A stretch of DNA of 42,876 nucleotides from Mycobacterium sp. 852002-51163_SCH5372311 (lineage in GTDB: Bacteria; Actinomycetota; Actinomycetes; Mycobacteriales; Mycobacteriaceae): assembly GCF_001667115.1 (NCBI RefSeq), contig NZ_LZIJ01000029.1, positions 1 through 42,876 of the forward strand. The letters are read 5' to 3'. Every line of letters starts with the position of its first letter. The first letter of the stretch is position 1. The translations under genes were made by a program, and so were the position numbers. The notes under the pieces were generated by a model that was not told the origin of the DNA, searched no databases, and saw only the letters and a program-made list of their open reading frames with translations. Positions 9,729-18,686 of the stretch are shown piece by piece.

Positions 9729-11291
9729 TCACGGTTGGCAGCGCAACGCCATCGGCGGCACTGTCAGGTCCACGAAGTAACGCATCACCGCGCCGTCGAC
9801 GCACGGATTGCCGCCCAACACCGCCGTGTGCTGGGTTCCGTCGTAGCTGATCAGGGGGGCGCCCAGCTGCCTTGCCAGGTTCACCCCGGCCTCGTACGGC
9901 GTGGCCGGGTCGTGGGTCGTCGAGACCACGACCACCTTGCCGAACGGGACCTGAGGCGCGGCGTGCGGGGATGTCGTCGCCGGCACCGGCCACAGCCCGC
10001 ACAGGTCGCGCGGTGCGTGACCGGTGAACGGCCCGTAGCTGAGGAACGGCGCGGCCTGGCGGATCTGCTGGTCGGCGGCCACCCAGCTTTCCGCGTCCGT
10101 CGGCGACGGGGCGTCGACGCAACGGATCGCGTTGAAGGCGTCCTGGTCGTTGCTGTAGTGCCCGTGCTTGTCGCGGCCGTCGTAGTCGTCGGCGAGCATG
10201 AGCAGGTCCCCGGCGTCGGTGTGATTTTGCAGCCCGATCAGACCGCTGGTCAGGTACTTCCAGTGGGTCGGCGTGTAGAGCGCGTTGATGGTGCCGGTGG
10301 TCGCGTCGGCGTAGGAAAGACCGCGCGGATCCGACGTCGGGCCGGGCTTGGCGACCAGCGGGTCGACCAGTGCGTGATAGCGGTTGACCCATTGGGCCGG
10401 ATCGGTGCCCAGCGGGCAGGCCGGCGAACGGGCGCAGTCGGCGGCATAGTCGTTGAACGCGGTCTGGAATCCCGCCATTTGCTTGATGTTTTCGTCGATC
10501 GGGCCCACCGTCGGGTCGATGGCGCCGTCGAGCACCATCGCCCGCACATGATCGGCGAACCGCTCCAGGTAGGCGGTGCCAAGCTCGGTGCCGTAGCTGA
10601 AGCCCAGGTAGTTGATCTGCTCGTCGCCCAACGCCTGGCGGACCATGTCCATGTCGCGCGCGGCGGACGCGGTGCCGATGTTGGCCAGGAACGCGGTGCC
10701 CATCTTGTCGGCGCACTCTTTGGCCAACTGCTGGTAGACCTGCTCGATGTGCGCAACCCCCGCGGGGCTGTAGTCGACCATCGGGTCACGACGGAAGGCG
10801 TCGAACTCGGCGTCGGTGCGGCAGCGCAGCGCCGGCGTCGAATGGCCCACCCCACGCGGGTCGAAGCCCACCAGGTCGAAGCGGCTTCGGAACTCGGTGC
10901 CATCCAGGTCGGGCGCCAAACCGGCCGCCATGTCGACCGCGGACGCCCCGGGGCCGCCCGGATTGACCAGCAGCGAGCCGATCCGCTGGCCGGTTGCCGG
11001 AATCCGGATCACCGCCAGCTTGGCTTGCGCGCCACCGGGGTTGTTGTAGTCGACGGGGACCGACACCGTCGCGCACTTCGCGGTGGGGATGTCCTTGGTG
11101 TCGCTCAGGAACTCGCTGCAGCTGCCCCAGTTCGGCTGCGCCATCGCCGGGGGCTGCGGGCTCTGCGTCTGGCCCGCACCGGGTTCGGGGGTGGCGCCGG
11201 CCACCGGCTGGACGCCAAATAGCAACACCAAAGAAAGAAGCGCCGAGCTCATTGGTCCGCGGCGCGACATGGCTGTCATCGTTGCAGCCAC
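9729..11291 (-). CDS. Secreted serine hydrolase, Hip1 paralogue (Rv2223c-like)
   Basis: This is an alpha/beta-hydrolase of the tripeptidyl-peptidase-like S33 family, about 520 residues. It has an N-terminal signal peptide (hydrophobic core SSALLSLVLLFG, cleavage near VAGA) and no lipobox, so it should be released or held in the envelope non-covalently. Catalytic elements are the nucleophile Ser in LGFSYGTELG (Ser232 from the GTG start), Asp in THDPATPYEAG and His in DGTQHTAVLG. The oxyanion loop NPGGPGAS and the FDPRGVG motif are intact. It lies 73 bases downstream of the paralogous lipoprotein gene, in the same direction, as Rv2223c follows Rv2224c in M. tuberculosis. Three starts are possible (GTG 11291, ATG 11279, ATG 11270); all keep the signal peptide. 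Confidence 0.9.
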   Translation of the reverse strand: MAATMTAMSRRGPMSSALLSLVLLFGVQPVAGATPEPGAGQTQSPQPPAMAQPNWGSCSEFLSDTKDIPTAKCATVSVPVDYNNPGGAQAKLAVIRIPATGQRIGSLLVNPGGPGASAVDMAAGLAPDLDGTEFRSRFDLVGFDPRGVGHSTPALRCRTDAEFDAFRRDPMVDYSPAGVAHIEQVYQQLAKECADKMGTAFLANIGTASAARDMDMVRQALGDEQINYLGFSYGTELGTAYLERFADHVRAMVLDGAIDPTVGPIDENIKQMAGFQTAFNDYAADCARSPACPLGTDPAQWVNRYHALVDPLVAKPGPTSDPRGLSYADATTGTINALYTPTHWKYLTSGLIGLQNHTDAGDLLMLADDYDGRDKHGHYSNDQDAFNAIRCVDAPSPTDAESWVAADQQIRQAAPFLSYGPFTGHAPRDLCGLWPVPATTSPHAAPQVPFGKVVVVSTTHDPATPYEAGVNLARQLGAPLISYDGTQHTAVLGGNPCVDGAVMRYFVDLTVPPMALRCQP

Positions 11292-11364
11292 GGATTCCCG
11301 CCGCGACGCGAATCGGTCACGCCTTGATCACAGCCCCGGGGTGAGATGACGGCGCCAGCGCCGT

Positions 11365-12918
11365 CTAGCACTTGGCGCCGGACGGTGGCGTGGTGCCGTC
11401 GATGAGGTACGCGGTGATGTAGTTGTCGATGCAGTTCTCGCCCTGGAAGACCACCGTGTGCTGAGTGCCGTCGTAGGTGAGCAGCGAGCCGTGCAGCTGG
11501 TTGGCCAGGTCCACTCCGGCCTGGTAGGGCGTGGCCGGATCATGCGTGGTGGACACCACCACGGTCGGAGCCATTCCGGGCGCCGAGACGGCATGCGGCT
11601 TACTGGTCGGCGGCACCGGCCAGAACGCGCAGGTGCCCAGCGGGGCGTGACCGGTGAACTGCCCGTAACTCATGAATGGTGCGAGCTCCCGGGAGCGGCG
11701 ATCTTCGTCGACGACCTTGGCCCGGTCGGTAACCGGCGGCTGGTCAACGCAATTGATCGCCACCCGCGCATCGGTGGCGTTGTTGTAGTGGCCTTTCGCG
11801 TCGCGGCGCATGTACATGTCGGCCAGCGCCAGCAAGGTGTCGCCGTGTTTGTCGCGCAACTCGGTCAGGCCGTCGGTCAGGTGGTGCCACAGCGTCGGCG
11901 AGTACAGCGCCATGATGGTGCCGATGATGGCGTCGCTGTAGCTGAGCCCACGCGGGTCCTCGGTTTTCGCCGGCCGGCCGACCATCAGGTTGTTCGGGTC
12001 GACCAGCGGATCAACCAGGCTGTGGTAGACGTCGACGGCCTTGGCCGGGTCGCTGCCCAGCGGGCAGGTCGGCTTTTTCGCGCAATCCGCCGCGTAGTCG
12101 TTGAACGCGTCCTGGAATCCCTTGGCTTGACGCAGGTCGGCCTCGATGGGATCGGCGTTGGGGTCGACGGCACCGTCGAGGATCATCGCCCGCACGTTCT
12201 GGGGGTAGGCCTCGGCGTAGGCCGAGCCGATCCGGGTGCCGTACGAGTAGCCCAGATAGGTCAGTTTGGCGTCGCCCAGCGCTGCGCGGATCGCGTCCAG
12301 GTCGCGGGCGACGTTGACGGTCCCGACGTTGCGCAGAAAGGTCAGGCCCATTTTGGTGATGCAGCGGGCGACAAACTCCTTGGTCTCGTCCTCGGTGTGC
12401 TGCACGCCGGCCGGGCTGTAGTCGACCTGCGGCTCGGTCCTCAGCCGGTCGTTGTCGGCGTCAGAGTTGCACCAGATCGCCGGCCGCGACAACCCCACCC
12501 CGCGGGGGTCGAACCCGACGAGGTCGAAGCGTTCGCGGACCTTCGGCGGCAATGTCTGGACGATGCCGAGCGCGGCCTGGACGCCGGATTCGCCCGGGCC
12601 GCCGGGGTTGATGACGAGCGATCCGATTCTGTTGCCCGTCGCAGCAAAGCGAACTAGCCCGAGCACCGCGACATCGCCGCTGAGATGTTCGTAGTCCACC
12701 GGCACTGCGAGCTTGCCGCACATTGCGCCGGCCGGCAGCTTGCCCGAACCCGTGGTCCGGCATGCCGACCACGCAATCGGCTGGCCGAGCCTGGGTCCGG
12801 CCATCTGAGGATGCCCGTCGACCACCCGGAGGCAGCCGGCGAGCAGCATCGCCACGCCGGCGGTCGCCATCGAGATCAGCAGCGTGCGCGCGATCTTGTC
12901 GCGGCGAGACAGGCACAT
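11365..12918 (-). CDS. caeA: Lipoprotein serine protease/carboxylesterase CaeA (Hip1)
   Basis: This 517-residue cell-envelope serine hydrolase corresponds to M. tuberculosis Rv2224c (CaeA/Hip1), which processes envelope proteins such as GroEL2 and dampens host immune responses (family knowledge). The N terminus carries a type II signal with lipobox LAGC (Cys29). The catalytic triad is visible as Ser225 in GYSYGT, Asp460 in THDPATPY and His487 in DGTQHTVVF. Each is three residues lower than the published Rv2224c numbering as I remember it (S228/D463/H490), which supports orthology. NPGGPGES and FDPRGVG match the paralogue downstream. The gene probably forms an operon with that paralogue, and the WS/DGAT gene lies 46 bases upstream in the same direction. 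Confidence 0.95.
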   Translation of the reverse strand: MCLSRRDKIARTLLISMATAGVAMLLAGCLRVVDGHPQMAGPRLGQPIAWSACRTTGSGKLPAGAMCGKLAVPVDYEHLSGDVAVLGLVRFAATGNRIGSLVINPGGPGESGVQAALGIVQTLPPKVRERFDLVGFDPRGVGLSRPAIWCNSDADNDRLRTEPQVDYSPAGVQHTEDETKEFVARCITKMGLTFLRNVGTVNVARDLDAIRAALGDAKLTYLGYSYGTRIGSAYAEAYPQNVRAMILDGAVDPNADPIEADLRQAKGFQDAFNDYAADCAKKPTCPLGSDPAKAVDVYHSLVDPLVDPNNLMVGRPAKTEDPRGLSYSDAIIGTIMALYSPTLWHHLTDGLTELRDKHGDTLLALADMYMRRDAKGHYNNATDARVAINCVDQPPVTDRAKVVDEDRRSRELAPFMSYGQFTGHAPLGTCAFWPVPPTSKPHAVSAPGMAPTVVVSTTHDPATPYQAGVDLANQLHGSLLTYDGTQHTVVFQGENCIDNYITAYLIDGTTPPSGAKC

Positions 12919-12964
12919 GCCAACATATGCTGCCAGAGGACACGCACGGTGCCGGTTGGCGGCC

Positions 12965-14356
12965 TTACCGGGTAGCTGCGAGCAGTTCTTCCATTACGAC
13001 GGCGAACTCGTCGGCCATCTCCCATAAGTCCGGCACCAGTTCCGGGCACGAAATCAGACCCATATCCAGCTTGCCGTTCAGCGACATCGCCGTCACGTTG
13101 AGCCCCGCGCCGTGGAAAATCGGCCCTAACGGGTACATCGCCTTGACCTCGCAGCCCAGCAGATACAACGGCGTCTGGGGGCCCGGCACGTTGGAGACAA
13201 CCAGGTTGTGCACCGGGAGGCTTTCGGTAAACCGGGTCTTGGCGTAGACCCGCATCGCGATCCCGAACACTGCCGGCGCGGCGAACTGCGTCCAATCCTG
13301 CAGCAGCGTGGCGCCGATAGCCGAATTATGTTCTTTGGCAACAGAATTCGCTTGCGCGACGGCTTTCAAGCGTTCTGCGGGGTCGTCGATCTGGGTTTCC
13401 AGGCTGGAGAACATTCCCGAAACCTGGTTGCGCCCAGCGCGATCCGATTTGCCGTGCACCGACACCGGCACCGTCGCAACCAGCGATGTGGCGGGCAAAG
13501 CGTTGCGATCAGCCAGATATTGCCGCAGAACGCCAGACACCAAGCCCATCACGACGTCGTTGACCTTGACGCCGAAGTGGTTCTTCACCCTCTTCACGTC
13601 CTCAAGATCCAGCTGGGCGTAGGCGACGTTGCGTCGACCGGTGATGCTGGCGTTGAACACGGTTGGCGGTGCGGCGAAGGGACGCGCCATCGTCTGGCCG
13701 TCCAGCGCCCGCCTCACCGTCGTCACCACCGAGGACACCGTTTGCGGCATCACACTGGCCAGCTGCAATGGTCGGGAGGCGAACCTGAGGAGTCCGCCCG
13801 CTGCGATCTGCCAACCGTTGCCACCGCCGACGCCCTGCACCGGATCCGGGGCGGGTGCATCGGCTTCGGTGGTGCACAACTGAGACATCAGGTTGGCGCC
13901 GGTCACGCCGTCCACCCCGGCGTGGTGCACCTTGGTCATCACCCCGAGCCGGCCCCTATGGTGGCAATCGGTGCCTGCCACGCCCTCGATGACCCACATC
14001 TCCCACAGCGGTCGCCGGCGATCCAACGGCAAGGACGCGATGTGCCCACAGATCTCGGATATCTCCGCTCGCCCGCCGGGTGCCGGCAATCCGATGCGGT
14101 GCAGGTGGCGGTCGATCTCGAAGTTCTCGTCATCCACCCAGACCGGGTGGTCGAAGTTCAGCGGACTGTCGGCAAGCTTTTCGCGGAACTGCGGCATGGC
14201 TTTGATCCGCAGCGACAACGCCTCGCGCAGCCGGTCAAACGTGTAGCCGCCAGGCATGCTCGACGTGGCCAGCTCCATGACCGAGCAAACATGTAGGGGC
14301 TGTGATTCGGTTTCCAGATAGAGGAAGCTGGCGTCGAGTCCGCTGAGCCGCTGCAT
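12965..14356 (-). CDS. Wax ester synthase/diacylglycerol acyltransferase (WS/DGAT) family protein
   Basis: This acyl-CoA-dependent acyltransferase of 463 residues belongs to the mycobacterial triacylglycerol/wax-ester synthase family. The catalytic motif HHxxxDG is VHHAGVDG (near residue 150), and the family block PLW (RRPLWEMW) comes before it. The second conserved block appears in the C-terminal half as [16 protein letters not shown] and VSNVPGPQ. No signal peptide is present, so it should act at the inner face of the membrane or on lipid droplets. The ATG at 14356 ([11 protein letters not shown]) is preferred because the family begins with this sequence; a GTG at 14386 would add ten residues. 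It is divergent from panB. Which Tgs paralogue it matches cannot be said from sequence memory alone. Confidence 0.9.
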   Translation of the reverse strand: MQRLSGLDASFLYLETESQPLHVCSVMELATSSMPGGYTFDRLREALSLRIKAMPQFREKLADSPLNFDHPVWVDDENFEIDRHLHRIGLPAPGGRAEISEICGHIASLPLDRRRPLWEMWVIEGVAGTDCHHRGRLGVMTKVHHAGVDGVTGANLMSQLCTTEADAPAPDPVQGVGGGNGWQIAAGGLLRFASRPLQLASVMPQTVSSVVTTVRRALDGQTMARPFAAPPTVFNASITGRRNVAYAQLDLEDVKRVKNHFGVKVNDVVMGLVSGVLRQYLADRNALPATSLVATVPVSVHGKSDRAGRNQVSGMFSSLETQIDDPAERLKAVAQANSVAKEHNSAIGATLLQDWTQFAAPAVFGIAMRVYAKTRFTESLPVHNLVVSNVPGPQTPLYLLGCEVKAMYPLGPIFHGAGLNVTAMSLNGKLDMGLISCPELVPDLWEMADEFAVVMEELLAATR

Positions 14357-14506
14357 CCGACGATGGTATGTGTCACAGCGCCCCACGGTGACAGCGACGC
14401 ATGTGAGATGGCAGACTGTGGAGGTCAGACGAACCCGGGGACCCGCAAGCCAGATTTTCTCGGCAGGGCCACGAGGATCGACCGGACTAAATCACTAGGG
14501 ACAAAG

Positions 14507-15379
14507 ATGTCTACTGAGCAACACGTCTATGGGGCCAACCCGTCCACTGCGGCTTGTTCGACTGCTGTCGCGCCGCCCGCGCCACGAGCCAAGATCCGCA
14601 CCCACCACCTGCAGAAATGGAAGGCCGAAGGCCACAAGTGGGGCATGCTGACGGCCTACGACTATTCGACCGCGCGGGTCTTCGACGAGGCCGGCATACC
14701 CGTACTGCTGGTCGGCGACTCCGCGGCCAACGTCGTGTACGGCTACGACACCACGGTGCCGGTTTCCATCGACGAGCTGATCCCGCTGGTGCGGGGCGTG
14801 GTCCGCGGCGCTCAGCATGCGCTGGTCGTCGCCGATCTGCCGTTCGGCAGCTATGAGGGCGGACCCGCCGCCGCGCTGGCCGCGGCCACCCGGTTCATGA
14901 AGGAAGGCGGTGCGCACGCCGTCAAGCTCGAGGGCGGCGAGCGGGTAGCCGAGCAAATCGCGTTTCTGACCGCCGCCGGCATCCCGGTGATGGCGCATAT
15001 CGGCTTCACGCCGCAAAGCGTCAACACCCTCGGTGGCTTCCGGGTGCAGGGCCGTGGCGACGCGGCCGAGCAGACCATCGCCGACGCCATCGCCGTCGCC
15101 GAAGCCGGGGCGTTCTCCGTCGTCATGGAGATGGTCCCGGCCGAGCTGGCGACTCAGATCACCGGCAAGCTGACCATCCCGACTATCGGCATCGGAGCCG
15201 GCCCCAACTGCGACGGCCAGGTTCTGGTCTGGCAGGACATGGCCGGGCTCAGCAGTGGCAAGGCCGCCCGCTTCGTCAAGCGGTATGCCGACATCGCCGG
15301 TGAATTACGCCGTGCCGCAACTCAATACGCGGAAGACGTGGCCGGCGGGGTGTTTCCCGCCGACGAGCACTGCTTCTGA
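14507..15379 (+). CDS. panB: 3-methyl-2-oxobutanoate hydroxymethyltransferase (ketopantoate hydroxymethyltransferase)
   Basis: PanB transfers a hydroxymethyl group from 5,10-methylene-tetrahydrofolate to alpha-ketoisovalerate, the first step of pantothenate/CoA synthesis. The protein is 290 residues with the TIM-barrel motifs of the family: MLTAYDY, the metal site [10 protein letters not shown], the second metal Asp in [21 protein letters not shown], and the catalytic Glu region MEMVPAELA followed by [20 protein letters not shown]. The ATG at 14507 is chosen because AGGG lies 6 bases upstream and the upstream open frame overlaps the divergent acyltransferase promoter region. The N terminus has a proline/alanine-rich lead, as in M. 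tuberculosis PanB. The stop codon abuts the stop of the next, convergent gene. Confidence 0.97.
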   Translation: MSTEQHVYGANPSTAACSTAVAPPAPRAKIRTHHLQKWKAEGHKWGMLTAYDYSTARVFDEAGIPVLLVGDSAANVVYGYDTTVPVSIDELIPLVRGVVRGAQHALVVADLPFGSYEGGPAAALAAATRFMKEGGAHAVKLEGGERVAEQIAFLTAAGIPVMAHIGFTPQSVNTLGGFRVQGRGDAAEQTIADAIAVAEAGAFSVVMEMVPAELATQITGKLTIPTIGIGAGPNCDGQVLVWQDMAGLSSGKAARFVKRYADIAGELRRAATQYAEDVAGGVFPADEHCF

Positions 15380-16303
15380 TCACTCGACCCGCAGCACGAT
15401 CTTGCCGCGCAGATGCCCGGCGAAGCCCTCCTCGAACGCGGCGCGTGCCCGGGCGAGCGGGAAGACCGATTGGACCAACGGGCGGAGTTCGCCCGCGTCG
15501 ATCAGCCGGGTCAGTTCGCCCAGTTCAGGACGGCTCGGCTCGACGATGAAGAACATCCCGGGCGCGTGGCCGGCCGGTGGCGGGCCCGGTTCCTCGACGA
15601 TCGAGATCAGCCTGCCGCTGGTTTTCAGCACCGCCCACGATCGATTGAGCGTCTCGCCTCCGACGGTGTCCAGGACCAGATCAACATCGCCAACCGCCGT
15701 TTCGAAAGACTCCGCGGTGTAGTCGATGAACTGATCGACACCCAGCTCCCGCAGAAAGCTTTCGTGCCTCTGCGACGCGGTGGCGATGATGCGGGCGCGC
15801 TTCCACCGGGCGAGTTGCACCGCCAAGGATCCCACCCCGCCGGCGGCACCATGGATCAGCACCCGCTGACCCCCCTGCAGCCGACCGTGCCGGAACAGGG
15901 CCTGCCAGGCCGTCAGCCCGGACAGCGGCACCGCGGCCACCTGCACCGGATCGAGGGTTTGCGGTGCGGGCGCCAGATCCGCGGCCGGGGCGACGACGAA
16001 TTCGGCGGCACAGCCGTCGCGGGGAAAATCGATCAGCCCGTAGAGCACATCGCCGAGCGCGATGTCGTCCACGTCAGTGCCCACCGCGTCGACCACTCCG
16101 CACAACTCGTGGGCCGGGATGCTCGGCAGCCGCGAGTTGCCGCTGCGGTCCTGGTAGGTCTCCGTCCAGGTGAGTTCGGTGGGCGTGATGCCGGCAGCCT
16201 GTACCCGCACGCGCACCTCACCGGCGGTCGGCGCCGGCGTCGGCGCGTCCTCATACCTGAGCTGCTCAGGGCCGCCCCGGGCATGCAAGCGAACCGCTTT
16301 CAA
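15380..16303 (-). CDS. NADPH:quinone oxidoreductase-like MDR-family dehydrogenase
   Basis: This 307-residue member of the medium-chain dehydrogenase/reductase superfamily lacks the catalytic zinc ligands: the position of the first Cys reads AGITPTELTW. This places it with quinone oxidoreductases/enone reductases rather than alcohol dehydrogenases. The nucleotide-binding Rossmann turn is HGAAGGVGSLAVQLA, and the substrate-lid sequence PAHELCGVV is typical. The TTG at 16303 (TTG AAA GCG GTT CGC) is preferred because family members start MKAVRLH; an upstream in-frame start at 16378 would add residues with no similarity. It is convergent with panB and divergent from the CYTH-CHAD gene. The natural substrate is unknown. 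Confidence 0.88.
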   Translation of the reverse strand: MKAVRLHARGGPEQLRYEDAPTPAPTAGEVRVRVQAAGITPTELTWTETYQDRSGNSRLPSIPAHELCGVVDAVGTDVDDIALGDVLYGLIDFPRDGCAAEFVVAPAADLAPAPQTLDPVQVAAVPLSGLTAWQALFRHGRLQGGQRVLIHGAAGGVGSLAVQLARWKRARIIATASQRHESFLRELGVDQFIDYTAESFETAVGDVDLVLDTVGGETLNRSWAVLKTSGRLISIVEEPGPPPAGHAPGMFFIVEPSRPELGELTRLIDAGELRPLVQSVFPLARARAAFEEGFAGHLRGKIVLRVE

Positions 16304-16473
16304 CCGTAGATCCCCATCTTCGCCGGATATCCGGCGTGCCGCCGGCTCGGATCGCCATACCATATGCGGTCTCGGCACCCCGCGCGGACGAACTCAGCAG
16401 CAAAGCTGTTCGGGACTCCGTCGCTTTGATGTGGCACTCTATCAATGCTTCATCCTCGACCACGGAGCCAACG

Positions 16474-17961
16474 ATGCCTGGAAATGCGCGCCATCTGGAG
16501 GTGGAACGCAAGTTCGACGTCGTCGATTCGACGGTGTCGCCGTCGTTCGAGGGCATCGCCGCAGTGACTCGCGTCGAGAAGTCGCCCATTCAATCGCTGG
16601 ACGCGATCTACTTCGACACCCCGACGCAGGACCTGGCGCGCCACAAGATCACGCTGCGGCGCCGCACCGGCGGCGCGGACGCCGGTTGGCACCTTAAATT
16701 GCCCGCCGGCCCGGATGCGCGCACCGAGATCCACGCGCCGCTGACCTCCGGTAACGGCGTGCCCGCCGAGTTGCTCGACGTGGTGTTGGCGATCGTTCGC
16801 GACCGCCCGGTGGAGCCGGTCGCACGCATCACCACTCAGCGCGAAAGCCAGGTGCTGTACGGCGTGGAGGGCGACGCGCTGGCGGAGTTCAGCAACGACC
16901 ACGTCACCGCGTGGACCATTGGTGACGGTTCCGATAATGGCCCTGCCCAACAAGATTGGCGAGAGTGGGAAGTGGAGCTCGTCAACGGAGCGGCCGGTGG
17001 CGAATTGTTGAACCGGTTGAGTAATCGGCTGCTGGATGCCGGCGCCGCGCCCGCCGGTCACGGCTCCAAGCTGGCGCGGGTACTGGCCGCGACGCTGGAG
17101 CACGACGTTAGCCGGCCACCCACCGACCCGGTGCATCGCGCGATGGCCGAGCAGGTCGACGAGCTGCTGGTGTGGGATCGCGCCGTGCGCGCCGACGCCG
17201 ACGACGCCGTACACCAGATGCGGGTGACGACCCGCAAGATCCGTAGCCTGCTGCGGGACGCGCACGATTCGTTCGGATTGAGCGAGGGGGCGTGGATCCT
17301 CGACGAACTGCGCGAGCTGGCCGGTGTTCTCGGCGTGGCGCGCGATGCCGAGGTGCTTGCGGAGCGCTACGAGCGTCAATTGGGCCAGCTGGCGCCGGAA
17401 TTGGTGCGCGGGCCCATACGCGAGCGTCTGGTCGAGGGAGCCCGGCGCCGGTATCAAACAGGGCTGCGGCGGTCGCTGATCGCGATGCGGTCGCCGCGAT
17501 ACTTCCGTCTGCTGGACGCCCTTGATGCGATGGTGGACGAGATCCCGGCCAGCCAGTCAGACGCGGAAGCGGAGCCGGTGACGATCGACACGGCTTACAG
17601 GCGAGTCCGCAAGGCCGCCAAAGCCGCCGCGGGCCAGCAATCCCCGCATGAGCGCGACGAGGCCGTGCATCGAATTCGCAAGCGCGCCAAGCGGCTTCGT
17701 TATACCGCAGCTGCGACCGGAGCAGAGAAAGTGTCCGAGCGGGCCAAAGAAATCCAGTCGCTGCTTGGCGAGCATCAAGACAGTGTGGTGAGCCGCGAGC
17801 ATCTCAGTCAGCAGGCCGCAGCCGCTCATGCCGCGGGCGAGGACACCTTCACCTACGGCCTGCTGTATCAGCTGGAAAGCGACTTGGCCGATAGCTGTCG
17901 TCAGAAAGTGGGCGACGCACTGCACAAGCTTCACAAGGCGGTGCGCAAAGCGCGGCACTGA
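16474..17961 (+). CDS. CYTH-CHAD domain protein (Rv2226-like)
   Basis: This 495-residue cytoplasmic protein joins a CYTH domain (residues 1-210) to a CHAD domain (225-495). The CYTH signature ExExK is LEVERKF at residues 8-14, with the RRR strand KITLRRRTG that binds triphosphate. CHAD repeats carry the conserved histidines in VHQMRVTTRKIRS and VHRIRKRAKRLRY. The known chemistry of CYTH proteins is triphosphate hydrolysis or adenylate cyclisation, and CHAD binds polyphosphate, so a polyphosphate-linked role is likely. Start: ATG at 16474 with GGAG 6 bases upstream (16464-16467). It follows panB in M. tuberculosis too (Rv2226). Confidence 0.93.
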   Translation: MPGNARHLEVERKFDVVDSTVSPSFEGIAAVTRVEKSPIQSLDAIYFDTPTQDLARHKITLRRRTGGADAGWHLKLPAGPDARTEIHAPLTSGNGVPAELLDVVLAIVRDRPVEPVARITTQRESQVLYGVEGDALAEFSNDHVTAWTIGDGSDNGPAQQDWREWEVELVNGAAGGELLNRLSNRLLDAGAAPAGHGSKLARVLAATLEHDVSRPPTDPVHRAMAEQVDELLVWDRAVRADADDAVHQMRVTTRKIRSLLRDAHDSFGLSEGAWILDELRELAGVLGVARDAEVLAERYERQLGQLAPELVRGPIRERLVEGARRRYQTGLRRSLIAMRSPRYFRLLDALDAMVDEIPASQSDAEAEPVTIDTAYRRVRKAAKAAAGQQSPHERDEAVHRIRKRAKRLRYTAAATGAEKVSERAKEIQSLLGEHQDSVVSREHLSQQAAAAHAAGEDTFTYGLLYQLESDLADSCRQKVGDALHKLHKAVRKARH

Positions 17962-17979
17962 CTCTCACAGTGGCGAGGC

Positions 17980-18276
17980 TCAGGCAGTCCCTATCGGCCA
18001 GTTGGCCATAACGCAGTTCACTTGCAGAGCGGCGACGTCCGGCTTGACTCCCATACCGACTAATTCCTGCGCTACGTCGGCACGCGATCTACCAGAATTG
18101 ATCTCATTCTCGATGAATGAAACGAAGGGCAGATTCTTCGCTTCGGCCCCGGGCGGAAGCTCCGCATCGCTTTTTATGCAACGAAGGTAGCTGTGGGTGT
18201 CAGCGTGAGCAGGCGATGCCCCCATCAGCACAACCGGGGTCATGACCACCGCCGCGGCGACGTAGATGATGCGCAT
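17980..18276 (-). CDS. Secreted DUF732 protein
   Basis: This is a small exported protein (98 residues) with a signal peptide (MRIIYVAAAVVMTPVVLMG, cleaved after AHA) and a DUF732 body with two cysteines (Cys33 and Cys88) likely to form a disulphide. DUF732 proteins are abundant in mycobacteria and have no established function. The start codon ATG (18276-18274) lies in the loop of a perfect 10-bp inverted repeat (18263-18290), which may control its translation. Before the element inserted at rnpB, this gene would have lain about 65 bases downstream of the RNase P RNA 3' end in the same orientation. Confidence 0.85.
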   Translation of the reverse strand: MRIIYVAAAVVMTPVVLMGASPAHADTHSYLRCIKSDAELPPGAEAKNLPFVSFIENEINSGRSRADVAQELVGMGVKPDVAALQVNCVMANWPIGTA

Positions 18277-18290
18277 GCTTGCATCATCTA
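18263..18290 (-). promoter_or_regulatory. Perfect 10-bp hairpin enclosing the DUF732 start codon
   Basis: TAGATGATGC (18263-18272) and GCATCATCTA (18281-18290) are perfect inverted complements separated by 8 bases. On the minus strand the loop is AAGCATGC and contains the initiator ATG; the downstream arm encodes the first residues. In RNA this would be a stable stem at the translation start. It has no U-run, so it is not a classic terminator. Confidence 0.6.
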
Positions 18291-18346
18291 CCCGCCGCCG
18301 CAGCCCGGCAATGGGTATGTGTGGGGGCCCATCGCGTCGAGGCGGG

Positions 18347-18374
18347 CGAGTTGGCCTGTAAGCCGGATTCTGTT
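18347..18374. repeat. Left attachment site core (attL), displaced 3' end of rnpB
   Basis: These 28 bases are identical to 28257-28284. Read on the minus strand they contain the conserved RNase P RNA 3' segment CCGGCTTACAGGCC. Bases to the left (GGCGGG) are the original host sequence downstream of rnpB; bases to the right belong to the element. Confidence 0.9.
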
Positions 18375-18678
18375 ATCTGGACGTTTGCACTGTTTGCTGT
18401 GTTGGTTGGTAGACAAACGTACAGGTCAGCGCGTTGGTTGTGTTGGCCCATGAGTGCTGTTGCTGAATCTACTGCGGACGCACTGCGGACGCGACCGTCC
18501 CGGTCTACACCCTTTCGTCGCGGTCCGCACGAATCGCCGAGCATCTATGTTGGCATCCCACCGACTGCACGCTGATAAGCCCGGATCACCGCGGCGCAGG
18601 CACGCCAGATTGCCCGTGCGCTGATGGCTGCGGCAGATGAGGTGGATGGGCTAGACGACGGACGGGCTGCGCCCGGTC
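18375..18678. other. Left-end non-coding region of the element
   Basis: This stretch of about 300 bases between attL and the first gene holds one tandem ACTGCGGACG pair (18469-18491) and the tail of a decayed reading frame (18579-18686). A plus-strand frame crossing attL is open but spans the recombination junction and is not a gene. No promoter was recognised with confidence. Confidence 0.55.
18469..18491 (+). repeat. Tandem ACTGCGGACG pair, candidate integrase arm site (left)
   Basis: The 23 bases from CT ACTGCGGACG C to ACTGCGGACG are identical to 28186-28208. The pair lies 94 bases inside the element from the attL core and has the same orientation as the right copy. In the circular form the two pairs would flank the core, the layout of arm-type integrase sites. 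Confidence 0.65.
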
Positions 18679-18686
18679 CTAGGTGA
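18579..18686 (+). pseudogene. Remnant of a phage-type gene 3' end
   Basis: A plus-strand frame without a start codon encodes ITAAQARQIARALMAAADEV followed by a short acidic tail and a TGA at 18684-18686. This phrase looks like the C terminus of a type of small protein common in mycobacterial mobile elements. The frame is closed upstream by TAA at 18576, so only about 35 residues survive. It overlaps the 3' end of the next minus-strand gene by a few bases. Confidence 0.35.

Noticed and set aside
9735..11222. 495-codon plus-strand frame opposite the serine hydrolase
   Set aside because: The minus strand has a full catalytic triad and signal peptide; the plus-strand translation has no motif.
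13208..14296. 362-codon plus-strand frame opposite the WS/DGAT gene
   Set aside because: The minus strand carries HHxxxDG and the other family blocks.
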